5,659 nucleotides of DNA from assembly GCA_023396615.1 (NCBI GenBank), contig JAEWVM010000191.1, forward strand, positions 1-5,659, given 5' to 3'. The translations under genes were made by a program, and so were the position numbers. The stretch is from Spirochaetota bacterium (lineage in GTDB: Bacteria > Spirochaetota > UBA4802 > JAFGJZ01). This document shows, one piece after another, positions 1 through 5,659 of this stretch (the first letter of the stretch is position 1; each line of letters starts with the position of its first letter). A model generated the notes under the pieces. It ran no database searches, had not been told where the DNA came from, and worked only from the letters and a program-made list of their open reading frames with translations.

Positions 1-42
1 TTAATATTTATTATGTAAATTTTATATTGAAATTTTACCGTT

Positions 43-72
43 TTGTATTATCTTGAATACATACTGTATAAT
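43..72 (+). promoter_or_regulatory. Candidate sigma70-type promoter of the PadR gene
   Basis: A perfect -10 hexamer TATAAT lies at 67-72, and a -35-like TTGTAT lies at 43-48 with an 18-base spacer. Transcription would start near 79-80, leaving a leader of about 40 bases before the ATG at 118. The surrounding DNA is very AT-rich, so the -35 choice is uncertain. The -10 box is the strong part of the call. Confidence 0.5.
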
Positions 73-76
73 TCAA
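53..76. promoter_or_regulatory. Dyad overlapping the -10 box, possible PadR autoregulatory operator
   Basis: The inner arms ATACA (57-61) and TGTAT (65-69) are perfect inverted repeats around a 3-base centre. The outer arms TTGAAT (53-58) and ATTCAA (71-76) are also inverted repeats but are offset. The dyad covers the -10 hexamer at 67-72. PadR-family repressors often bind a dyad in their own promoter, so autorepression is a reasonable inference. The classical spaced ATGT/ACAT PadR box is not matched exactly. Confidence 0.35.
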
Positions 77-117
77 ATGCAATCATACAAAATCATTTCT
101 ATTATTTAGGAGGCAAT

Positions 118-621
118 ATGAAAATAGAAATCACTATCCTGGGTCTTCTCACTGAGGGCAATCTTTACGGTTATGACATTAAGAAAAAAATCGTAGAAAG
201 ACTTGAAGACTACGTGGACATCAAGTTCGGATCTATCTACTATGCAATCAAGAAGGCTGTTGAAAACGGCTGGATCAAACGTATAGGTACTGAAAAAGAC
301 GGCGGAAATCCGGAAAGATACGTATACTCGATTCTGCCTGAAGGCAAAAAGCATTACAAGAAACTGGTTAAACAGTATTTCGACCGCAATTTGATGCATT
401 TTGACATAGACATCGTTCTTATGTTCATATCTTCACTTAGCGATGAACAGAGAAGTCTTTTTCTTGAAGACAGAAAAGAGCTTATCAAAGATAAACTCAA
501 TTCGATGAAAACTAAAATTGAAAAAGAAAGCAAAAACAAAGAATCTTCTCTTATGCACATGTATACTTACATTGAAAATCACCTGAAAGCCGAAATGAAC
601 TGGCTTAAAACTCTCGAATGA
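118..621 (+). CDS. PadR-family winged-helix transcriptional regulator
   Basis: This is a predicted cytoplasmic DNA-binding dimer, probably a repressor, of 167 residues. Residues 1-80 form the PadR winged helix. The family-typical opening (ILGLL, then LYGYDI at 16-21) is followed by the recognition-helix region GSIYYAIKKA (38-47), GWIKR (51-55), and a wing ending in RYVYSILPEGKKHY (67-80). Residues 95-167 are helical and charged, like the C-terminal dimerisation helices of the family (Vir_act_alpha_C type). The ATG at 118 was chosen because AGGAGG (108-113) sits 4 bases upstream. An in-frame extension to a TTG at 43 would run through the promoter and is not credible. The gene is monocistronic, closed by a terminator directly after the stop. 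PadR proteins commonly respond to phenolics or toxic hydrophobic compounds and control a transporter, but no obvious target efflux pump is present here, so the ligand and regulon cannot be named. Confidence 0.9.
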   Translation: MKIEITILGLLTEGNLYGYDIKKKIVERLEDYVDIKFGSIYYAIKKAVENGWIKRIGTEKDGGNPERYVYSILPEGKKHYKKLVKQYFDRNLMHFDIDIVLMFISSLSDEQRSLFLEDRKELIKDKLNSMKTKIEKESKNKESSLMHMYTYIENHLKAEMNWLKTLE

Positions 622-626
622 AAACA

Positions 627-660
627 GCAAAACCGGCTTTAAATGCCGGTTTGCTTTTTT
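627..660 (+). terminator. Rho-independent terminator after the PadR gene
   Basis: AAACCGGC (630-637) pairs with GCCGGTTT (645-652) around a 7-base loop. The stem is extended by an outer GC/GC pair past one bulged A. A run of six Ts follows (655-660). It starts 5 bases after the stop codon and acts in the + direction only, so it separates the PadR gene from the acyltransferase gene. Confidence 0.92.
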
Positions 661-663
661 CAT

Positions 664-691
664 TTGACCTAATTTAAGAAATATTTATTTT
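664..691 (+). promoter_or_regulatory. Candidate promoter of the acyltransferase gene
   Basis: TTGACC (664-669) is followed after 16 bases by TATTTT (686-691). A different -10 in this AT-rich stretch is possible. A promoter is expected here because a strong terminator ends just upstream and the next gene needs its own start. Confidence 0.4.
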
Positions 692-699
692 ATTACGCA

Positions 700-728
700 C
701 TGCAAGCTCAAATGAAAAAACTTTGCAG
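700..728 (+). other. Leader hairpin upstream of the acyltransferase gene
   Basis: CTGCAA (700-705) and TTGCAG (723-728) are complementary across a loop of about 17 bases in the predicted 5' leader. The 3' arm ends 8 bases before the GGTGAGG ribosome site (737-743). The stem is short and the loop large, so a regulatory role is only a possibility. Confidence 0.2.
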
Positions 729-747
729 ATTCCGATGGTGAGGTTTT

Positions 748-1644
748 ATGTCTTCCGATAAAAACAAAACAGCTTATTTTCTTCAGTCTATTCCCAAAAT
801 GATGATGAACTCTCAAATGAATGAGAACAATACAATTTCTCCGGACAATGTATATCAACCTGCTATCACAAATAATAGAGAGCTTCTTGCAGAACTCATG
901 AGAGTGGGACATCTTCCAGGAAGTGATGTAGCGGGATATGAAAATATTTTGAAATTAGAAAAACTGGCAGACGAAGGAAAATCATGCATAATATTTTCCG
1001 AACATGTATCAAACATGGACGTACCCAGCATGTTTATCCGCTTTAAGGATCACCCCGAAAAACGCATGGAATCAGTTTTTGAAAAATTAATTTTTATAGC
1101 GGGAGTAAAATTAAACCAAAATCCAGTTGTAAAACTTTTTGCAGAAATGTTTACACGTGTTGTAATATTTCCTATCAGGGGACTTTCAAAAATTTCCGGC
1201 GAAGAATTTGATCTTGCAAAAAAGATTAATCTCAGAGCCACAAAGCACATCATGGAATTAAAAAATAAAGGTAATATTTTCGTACTCTATCCAGCAGGCA
1301 CCAGAAGACGCGACTGGGATGCCGATTCCATGAAAGGAATGAAAGAAACCATGGCATATCTCAGCATCTTTGATTATTTCTGCTGCTGCTCGATAAACGG
1401 CAACAACATGATACCGCAGGAACATGAAGATATGACAAAAGAAGCATATGAAGAAGATGTCATAATATTCAGCATCGGAGAAGTAACCAAGACATCCGAT
1501 TTTGTTAAGGAAATCTCAGAGAAACACTCTGAAGCAAAAGACAAAGACGAAATTCGCCAGTATCAGGTTGATGAAATCATGAACCGCATTGAAACGCTTC
1601 ATACCAAAGGAAAACTAATCAGGGAAAAAGCCCTGCAGTCATAG
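748..1644 (+). CDS. Glycerolipid acyltransferase, PlsC/PlsB HX4D superfamily (GPAT-like)
   Basis: This 298-residue protein probably transfers an acyl chain to glycerol-3-phosphate or lysophosphatidate in phospholipid synthesis, at the inner face of the membrane. The catalytic motif I is HVSNMD, with His86 and Asp91 (HX4D). The block from FIAG (116-119) through RVVIFPIRG (137-145) corresponds to motif II. YPAGTRRR (181-188) is motif III, the FPEGTR-type phosphate-binding site, with Ala in place of the usual Glu. That substitution, and the FIAG...NPVVKLFA segment, recall plastid ATS1-type glycerol-3-phosphate acyltransferases more than E. coli PlsC. No clear transmembrane helix or signal peptide is visible, so it is probably soluble or peripheral. 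The C-terminal 60 residues are charged and helical. The ATG is preceded by GGTGAGG at 4 bases. The 3' end overlaps the convergent transporter gene by 6 bases. The superfamily is firm, but GPAT versus lysophosphatidate acyltransferase is not settled. Confidence 0.82.
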   Translation: MSSDKNKTAYFLQSIPKMMMNSQMNENNTISPDNVYQPAITNNRELLAELMRVGHLPGSDVAGYENILKLEKLADEGKSCIIFSEHVSNMDVPSMFIRFKDHPEKRMESVFEKLIFIAGVKLNQNPVVKLFAEMFTRVVIFPIRGLSKISGEEFDLAKKINLRATKHIMELKNKGNIFVLYPAGTRRRDWDADSMKGMKETMAYLSIFDYFCCCSINGNNMIPQEHEDMTKEAYEEDVIIFSIGEVTKTSDFVKEISEKHSEAKDKDEIRQYQVDEIMNRIETLHTKGKLIREKALQS

Positions 1645-2595
1645 TCCGAACAGATATGCCGCTTTTTTTGACAATAATAAAATCACCGGAAGTATAAAAA
1701 CAAAGAAAGCGGCGGTATTAAAAGCGAAAATACGGCCTGACAACTCAGGACTGATATTATAAAGAACAAGAGTCACAACTGAAAATACAGCACACGGCAT
1801 AAAAGATTCTATCGCAATAACATATCCCGCATAACCATCAATTCCCAATAATATAACAGCACTGATTATCGCAAATGGAACAAGTATAAACTTAATTAGA
1901 AATTCCGATACATGTATACTTTTTTCAGAACTGTTCTTTTTAAACTGAAAAACCATTCCAAGAGATAGAAAATAACCCGCTACTAAAACACAAACCATTA
2001 TATCAAGCAACGGAAAATCGAATTGCGGACGCCGGAACAAATGCCGGAAAGATATTGCCAATAGAAATCCAATGATTGGAAAATTATTAATTCTGAATAT
2101 TCCGCGCAGAAATACTGATAGAGTAATTTTTTCACCGCGCTCACGGACATAACAAAGCGGAAATATAAAGAAATAAATCAGGCAAGCGAGACCAAGAGAA
2201 CAGAAATATGAATACGCCAGAGCTTTTTCGCCAGCAGTCAAAAAACATACAAAGCCACCCATCGTAAACCCGGTATTTGACATGACGGAAGTCAGAACAA
2301 AGGCAAAAGAATCATCTCCTTTCAGTCTGAGTATTTTTACGAAAATTTTTCCGAATATATAACCGCATAGAGCAATAAAAAAAGCTGCTGAAAAAATCCA
2401 TAGTGCGGTTTTATCGACATCAATACCCCATATTGAATATAATATTATTACGGGTTCAAGAATTACAAGATTAAACAGAATAATCTTTCGTCTAAATTCC
2501 GCGAACGACTTAATTCTGCATCTAAAATAATAACCTGCCATAAATGGAACTATGGATACAGCCTGAAGAACGGCATACTTGGAAACAATACTCAA
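1639..2595 (-). CDS. AEC-family (auxin efflux carrier-like) membrane transporter
   Basis: This 318-residue integral inner-membrane protein has about ten hydrophobic segments (roughly 6-24, 37-56, 63-86, 97-119, 127-149, 169-184, 196-215, 231-251, 256-279, 289-310), the usual AEC length and topology. Two family landmarks are visible. SNTGF (106-110) lies in the fourth segment, where AEC proteins break the helix. ESFMPCAV (263-270) is followed by LYNISPE (278-284), matching the family's MP-x-A-V ... Y-x-x-x-P-E pattern in the second half. AEC members export or import small organic acids such as malate or malonate, and the substrate cannot be read from sequence. The start is TTG at 2595, supported by GAGAGGA a few bases upstream; the next in-frame ATG is at residue 19, inside the first membrane segment. 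It lies 53 bases after the radical SAM gene with no terminator between, so it is probably the last gene of that operon. Confidence 0.85.
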   Translation of the reverse strand: MSIVSKYAVLQAVSIVPFMAGYYFRCRIKSFAEFRRKIILFNLVILEPVIILYSIWGIDVDKTALWIFSAAFFIALCGYIFGKIFVKILRLKGDDSFAFVLTSVMSNTGFTMGGFVCFLTAGEKALAYSYFCSLGLACLIYFFIFPLCYVRERGEKITLSVFLRGIFRINNFPIIGFLLAISFRHLFRRPQFDFPLLDIMVCVLVAGYFLSLGMVFQFKKNSSEKSIHVSEFLIKFILVPFAIISAVILLGIDGYAGYVIAIESFMPCAVFSVVTLVLYNISPELSGRIFAFNTAAFFVFILPVILLLSKKAAYLFGL

Positions 2596-2648
2596 AAATC
2601 CTCTCTCAGTTCAATATTACATTAAATTACCAAATTATTTTTATTCAA

Positions 2649-4148
2649 CTACAACTTTATAATAGTTCCATCTTTTTTTAAAACGTCAATATCGGAAATA
2701 TCAGCATCAAATTCAAAACTGTCTATCCATCCGGATTTTGTTTTACGGTACCATCGTTTTCTTTCTGCAGATTTAATGAAATAATGAATATTTTCAGAAT
2801 CTTCATCCGTATGTTCCATTACTCGGATCCGATTAATCATTCTCGCGCATTTCATTGCTGATGCAACATCTTCTCTCGAATCATTAAAAAATTTATACAA
2901 CGCGCTGCCCCTCAGAAATTCCCTGTCTGCCGGCGCAACTTCATCAAAATATTTTACTCCCGGCACAGAATAAAGCGGAGAAATACCTATTGTCACTGGA
3001 AGTTTTGCAAGTTCACGTATATCACGGAATAACGACTCCGCACTTCCTCCCTTAAGCCCCGCTATCAAGTATACAATCGTTTCAACCCGTCCGTTTATAA
3101 TCCCCAAAACTTCTTTGATAGAATCTAACCCGAAGGGTCTATTGGATTCACGGATTGCATCTTTATCTGAAGAAACAAGTGAAAGATTGAACTCGATGAA
3201 ACCGCTTTCAATACACTTTTCAGCAAACGGCATAAGATCATTCGCGCTCATTCCGTTCATTGCGGCAAATCTCATCCCCTTATCTGCATATTTTCGGATA
3301 ATACTTAAAAGTTCGAAAGCATATGCCGCATCGAAAAAAAGAGAATCGTCTTCTATGTCAATAATTTCAATTCCAAGCTCAAAAAGATACTTTATCTCCT
3401 CATCTACCGACTCAATGCTTCTGAAAGAAAATTTTCCGCTCCGGTGAACAGAACAAAATGCACACCTGTTTCTGCATCCCCTGCTCAAAATAATTTTTGC
3501 AATCCGCTTTCCTCTGAAATAGTATTCGCCTGTTCTCTCGGGATAATAATCCGGAATTACATAATCGACAGTCTTGTTGATGATAATTGAATTATTCTTC
3601 TTATAAATTAATCCTGGAATTTCTGCCGGATCGCTTTTACCAGATATCCACTTCATAAGTTCTGAGCAATCAGAAGGGAAATCTCCCTGAATCAGATAAT
3701 CCGCTCCAAGAAAATCATATATCTTATCTTTCTCAGCTGTTACGCTCCATCCGCCTGCAACAACCAATGCATCAGAAGATCTCCTAACTGCAGAAATAAC
3801 TTCCCGTGCTTCCGAAGCATAAGCTGAAAAATTAGCCGAAACAAAAACAACATCAGGAGCTTCCTCTGCTATTTTAAAACACATCTCATCATATGATAAG
3901 CCCAATTTCTTATAATCAGAAAACAATGAGAAATAAGATAAGTCTTTATGATAATATTTGCGGAGGTAGGAAAATTCGTGAGGCAGTTTAATTTTCTTTT
4001 CATGCCTTATGTTTGCAAAATCAAAGATATCCGAATCGTACCCTGCAAGAGAAAGGGATTTTTGAACATACAGCAAACCAAGCGGTTCAATACGTGCACG
4101 CGTAAAATAAAAATCAGAAAACGGAGGAGAGATAAGCATTATTTTCAT
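2649..4148 (-). CDS. Cobalamin-binding-domain radical SAM protein
   Basis: This 499-residue protein has the two-domain layout of B12-binding/radical SAM enzymes. Residues 1-165 look like the N-terminal Rossmann-type cobalamin domain: MLISPP near the start, EPLGLLYVQKSLSLAGYD, a DVVFVSANFS strand, then VVAGGWS and YLIQGDFP in place of the usual GGPH and GEGE. The DxHxxG histidine motif is absent, as in many members that bind B12 without a protein histidine. The radical SAM motif is CRNRCAFC (Cys225, Cys229, Cys232), which binds the 4Fe-4S cluster that cleaves S-adenosylmethionine. EDDSLFF (266-272) is the typical following strand. A C-terminal extension of about 100 residues has no recognised motif. 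Substrate unknown; family members methylate unactivated carbons or phosphorus, or rearrange substrates. I prefer ATG at 4148, 2 bases after the comFB stop. A TTG at 4154 overlaps that stop and would add two residues. The lack of a clear Shine-Dalgarno sequence suggests translational coupling. Confidence 0.88.
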   Translation of the reverse strand: MKIMLISPPFSDFYFTRARIEPLGLLYVQKSLSLAGYDSDIFDFANIRHEKKIKLPHEFSYLRKYYHKDLSYFSLFSDYKKLGLSYDEMCFKIAEEAPDVVFVSANFSAYASEAREVISAVRRSSDALVVAGGWSVTAEKDKIYDFLGADYLIQGDFPSDCSELMKWISGKSDPAEIPGLIYKKNNSIIINKTVDYVIPDYYPERTGEYYFRGKRIAKIILSRGCRNRCAFCSVHRSGKFSFRSIESVDEEIKYLFELGIEIIDIEDDSLFFDAAYAFELLSIIRKYADKGMRFAAMNGMSANDLMPFAEKCIESGFIEFNLSLVSSDKDAIRESNRPFGLDSIKEVLGIINGRVETIVYLIAGLKGGSAESLFRDIRELAKLPVTIGISPLYSVPGVKYFDEVAPADREFLRGSALYKFFNDSREDVASAMKCARMINRIRVMEHTDEDSENIHYFIKSAERKRWYRKTKSGWIDSFEFDADISDIDVLKKDGTIIKL

Positions 4149-4150
4149 TT

Positions 4151-4825
4151 TCAATCGTAGAGAAAAGATGCGTTTTCGCCTTCTTTCAGCTTCAGAAGCG
4201 CGATTGGAATAACCTTGGATTTAGACGGATCAAAATTATCTGACGGCATAACAGAAAACATCACCGATTTGCTTTCAAATTTAGGATGCGAAAAAACTAT
4301 CTCAAATGTCACTTCTTCACCTTCAGGCAATTCTGCCAGATCAATCTCCGGCCAAAAATGATAATATCCCATTGTCGCCTTGCTTGTAGAATAAGGATTT
4401 ACCCACGAAGCATCAATCATCGAAGCAGGATGTCCGTTCAGAAGAAGATAAACATTTATATCAGGAACAATAGAAAACGTTGTTTCTTCAAGAACCTCGC
4501 CTATAAGATGAGGAGAAAATATCTTTTTTCTATTTTTTATACCTTCAAAATCAATCGACGACGCAATGCGTCTTTTTGTTATAATGCTGAGAGCTTCATG
4601 AACAAGCAGAAGTATATCAGTTTTCTGCTGAACGAAAAACTTACTCTCAAGTTTTGAATGGAGTACTCCTCTTTCACTTGTAACATACTTTGATGGTATA
4701 CGGTTTAATACATACGCCGCTACGTCCTGCTTGAATTCAATTGCATCAGCAAACGTATTCTCTTCCCGAATAACCCTATCGACAACTGAAAGAACGATAT
4801 CTTCCATGATGTTTTTTATCGGCAT
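4151..4825 (-). CDS. ComFB-domain protein with an extra C-terminal domain
   Basis: Residues 1-86 of this 224-residue protein match the ComFB (late competence development) domain. NIMEDIVLSVVDRVI is followed by DVAAYVLNRIPSKYV (34-48), the family's conserved D-V-A-A-x-x-L-N-x-x-P-x-x-Y-V core, and then the helix DILLLVHEALSIITKRR. Some ComFB homologues, such as cyanobacterial CdgR/ComFB, bind c-di-GMP. Whether this one does is unknown. The protein contains no cysteine, so the cysteines of the zinc-binding ComFB type are missing. Residues 100-224, with many beta-prone, aromatic and acidic stretches (VNVYLLLNGH-like, GYYHFWPE, VTFEIVFSH), look like a separate beta-rich domain that I do not recognise; classical ComFB proteins are about 100 residues. 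No signal peptide is seen. The ATG at 4825 has GAGG 5 bases upstream. It lies 51 bases after lon and 2 bases before the radical SAM gene. Confidence 0.8.
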   Translation of the reverse strand: MPIKNIMEDIVLSVVDRVIREENTFADAIEFKQDVAAYVLNRIPSKYVTSERGVLHSKLESKFFVQQKTDILLLVHEALSIITKRRIASSIDFEGIKNRKKIFSPHLIGEVLEETTFSIVPDINVYLLLNGHPASMIDASWVNPYSTSKATMGYYHFWPEIDLAELPEGEEVTFEIVFSHPKFESKSVMFSVMPSDNFDPSKSKVIPIALLKLKEGENASFLYD

Positions 4826-4835
4826 TGAGACCTCA

Positions 4836-4860
4836 TAATCCGTCCGAAACGGACGGATTA
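4836..4860 (-). promoter_or_regulatory. Perfect 11-bp inverted repeat between lon and comFB
   Basis: TAATCCGTCCG (4836-4846) and CGGACGGATTA (4850-4860) are exact reverse complements around a 3-base loop. In the - strand transcript the hairpin follows the lon stop by 16 bases and ends within two bases of the comFB GAGG ribosome site. No T-run follows on either strand, so it is not a standard intrinsic terminator. It could be an RNA hairpin that attenuates, processes or protects the lon-comFB message or limits comFB translation, or a DNA operator. A weak - strand promoter (TTGAAA at 4888-4883, GATAGT at 4867-4862) lies just upstream. Confidence 0.7.
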
Positions 4861-4876
4861 GACTATCACAAAATAA

Positions 4877-5659
4877 TTATTTTTTCAACGTTTTTTCTTT
4901 TTTAGCAGAACCGCTTTTTTTCGCCGCCGGATGAAGAGCTATATCAAGAACCTCTCCAATCTCATTTACCGGATGAAAAGTCAGCCCTTTTTTTATATGC
5001 TTAGGAACTTCTTCCAAATCACGCTCATTTAATTTTGGAAAAATTATATGTTTTATTCCGGCACGTTTCGCCGCAATAAGCTTTTCCTTCAATCCGCCTA
5101 TAGGAAATACTTTGCCCGTCAGTGTAAGCTCACCGGTCATCGCAACATCTCCCCTTACCTTTCTAGATGTAAGCAGTGAATAAATGGAAGTTGCCATCGT
5201 GATACCCGCACTTGGTCCGTCTTTCGGAGTCGCTCCTGCAGGTATATGCAAATGTATGGAATTCTGAGTAAGCAGCTTAAGCGCTTCCTCGTCTTTTGCC
5301 AGAAGACTTCTTACATGACTGAAAGCAATATTGGATGACTCGCTCATAACCTCACCGATCTGACCGGTCACCACCAGGATATTGCCCTTACCGCCCGGAA
5401 CAAGAATGGACTCTATTATTAGCGTAGCTCCGCCCAATGATGTCCAAGCAAGCCCGTTAACAAGACCGGGTTTGTCAATTTTGAGAGTATCATCATCATG
5501 AAATATTTCCGGTCCGAGATACTTTCTGATTTCATCTTCTGAAAGCTCTCCTTTTTTTATTTCTCCGCCTTTTGCTTTTATAGAAGCGATTTTTCTGCAG
5601 ATTGTCTCAATTCTTCGTTCAAAATTTCTGACACCTGCCTCACGCGCCCATTTCTGAAT
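4877..5659 (-). CDS. lon: ATP-dependent Lon protease, C-terminal part (5' end outside window)
   Basis: The visible 260 residues are the last third of Lon, the hexameric ATP-dependent serine protease that degrades damaged and regulatory proteins in the cytoplasm. The frame is open to the window edge. It begins in the end of the AAA+ module (WAREAGVRNFERRIETICRK, the alpha-helical lid) and continues through GLVNGLAWTSLGG into the protease domain. The catalytic Ser is in KDGPSAG (codon 5212-5210). The catalytic Lys is the second Lys of GGLKEK (codon 5083-5081), 43 residues later, as in E. coli Lon (679 and 722). An in-frame TTG at 5437 is an internal leucine codon, not a start. The protein ends in a Lys/Ser-rich tail of about 16 residues (AAKKSGSAKKEK...) not needed for the fold. 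The domain looks intact and active. Confidence 0.97.
   Translation of the reverse strand: MQKWAREAGVRNFERRIETICRKIASIKAKGGEIKKGELSEDEIRKYLGPEIFHDDDTLKIDKPGLVNGLAWTSLGGATLIIESILVPGGKGNILVVTGQIGEVMSESSNIAFSHVRSLLAKDEEALKLLTQNSIHLHIPAGATPKDGPSAGITMATSIYSLLTSRKVRGDVAMTGELTLTGKVFPIGGLKEKLIAAKRAGIKHIIFPKLNERDLEEVPKHIKKGLTFHPVNEIGEVLDIALHPAAKKSGSAKKEKTLKK

Noticed and set aside
43..117. In-frame N-terminal extension of the PadR protein from a TTG at 43
   Set aside because: It would translate the promoter, its -10 box and the dyad. The ATG at 118 has a perfect AGGAGG and gives the standard PadR N-terminus.
1620..1668. Bidirectional terminator between the acyltransferase and transporter genes
   Set aside because: The stem is only 5 bp and the T-run at 1662-1668 is about 27 bases away, so it does not fit an intrinsic terminator.
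2596..2648. Separate promoter for the AEC transporter
   Set aside because: A TTGAAT (2648-2643, - strand) is present, but no acceptable -10 lies at a normal distance; in such AT-rich DNA the match is not convincing.
3115..3447. 110-codon open frame on the + strand inside the radical SAM gene
   Set aside because: It is antisense to the codons after the 4Fe-4S motif of a clear gene and its Ser-rich translation resembles no family.
4286..4657. 123-codon open frame on the + strand inside comFB
   Set aside because: It lies opposite a well-supported gene, its translation has a skewed, low-complexity composition with many Arg, Lys and Cys, and no ribosome site or family match is seen.
5437..5437. 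Possible short separate protein starting at a TTG at 5437
   Set aside because: The frame continues upstream to the window edge with canonical Lon sequence (GLVNGLAWTSLGG), so this is an internal leucine codon of lon.
1..5659. CRISPR array, tRNA/rRNA genes, insertion sequence, or defence/toxin-antitoxin system
   Set aside because: No regularly spaced repeats, no tRNA-like cloverleaf or rRNA segments, no transposase or terminal repeats, and no nuclease or toxin motifs were seen on either strand.

Overview
This is an AT-rich bacterial chromosomal window with six protein genes, no RNA genes, no mobile element and no CRISPR array. The gene content suggests a spirochaete, possibly a Treponema. The reasons are AT-biased codon use, an extended ComFB-family protein next to a B12/radical SAM protein, and an acyltransferase resembling the plastid-type glycerol-3-phosphate acyltransferases. 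This taxonomic call is an inference from memory of gene content, and a low-GC Firmicute cannot be excluded.

Layout. The left 1.6 kb is read on the + strand. It holds a PadR-family regulator (118-621) with its own promoter, a dyad over the -10 box, and a strong intrinsic terminator (627-660). After this comes an independently promoted HX4D acyltransferase of the PlsC/PlsB superfamily (748-1644). The rest is read on the - strand, in transcription order: the 3' end of the ATP-dependent protease lon (from beyond 5659 down to 4877), a ComFB-domain protein with an extra C-terminal domain (4825-4151), a cobalamin-binding/radical SAM protein (4148-2649), and an AEC-family (auxin efflux carrier-like) membrane transporter (2595-1639). 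The acyltransferase and transporter genes converge and overlap by 6 bp. No gap between genes exceeds about 130 bases.

How the genes may work together. The comFB and radical SAM genes are separated by 2 bases and are very probably co-transcribed and translationally coupled. The transporter follows 53 bases later with its own Shine-Dalgarno sequence and a TTG start, and probably belongs to the same transcript. An 11-bp perfect inverted repeat with a 3-base loop lies between lon and comFB and has no U-tract on either strand. It looks more like a regulatory or processing hairpin, or an operator, than a classical terminator.

The least ordinary part is the comFB - radical SAM - AEC trio: a possible signalling protein (some ComFB homologues bind c-di-GMP), a B12-dependent-type radical SAM enzyme of unknown substrate, and an organic-anion-type transporter. 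Any shared pathway is speculative. The other genes look like ordinary housekeeping or regulatory genes, and nothing here is a clear defence or mobile system.
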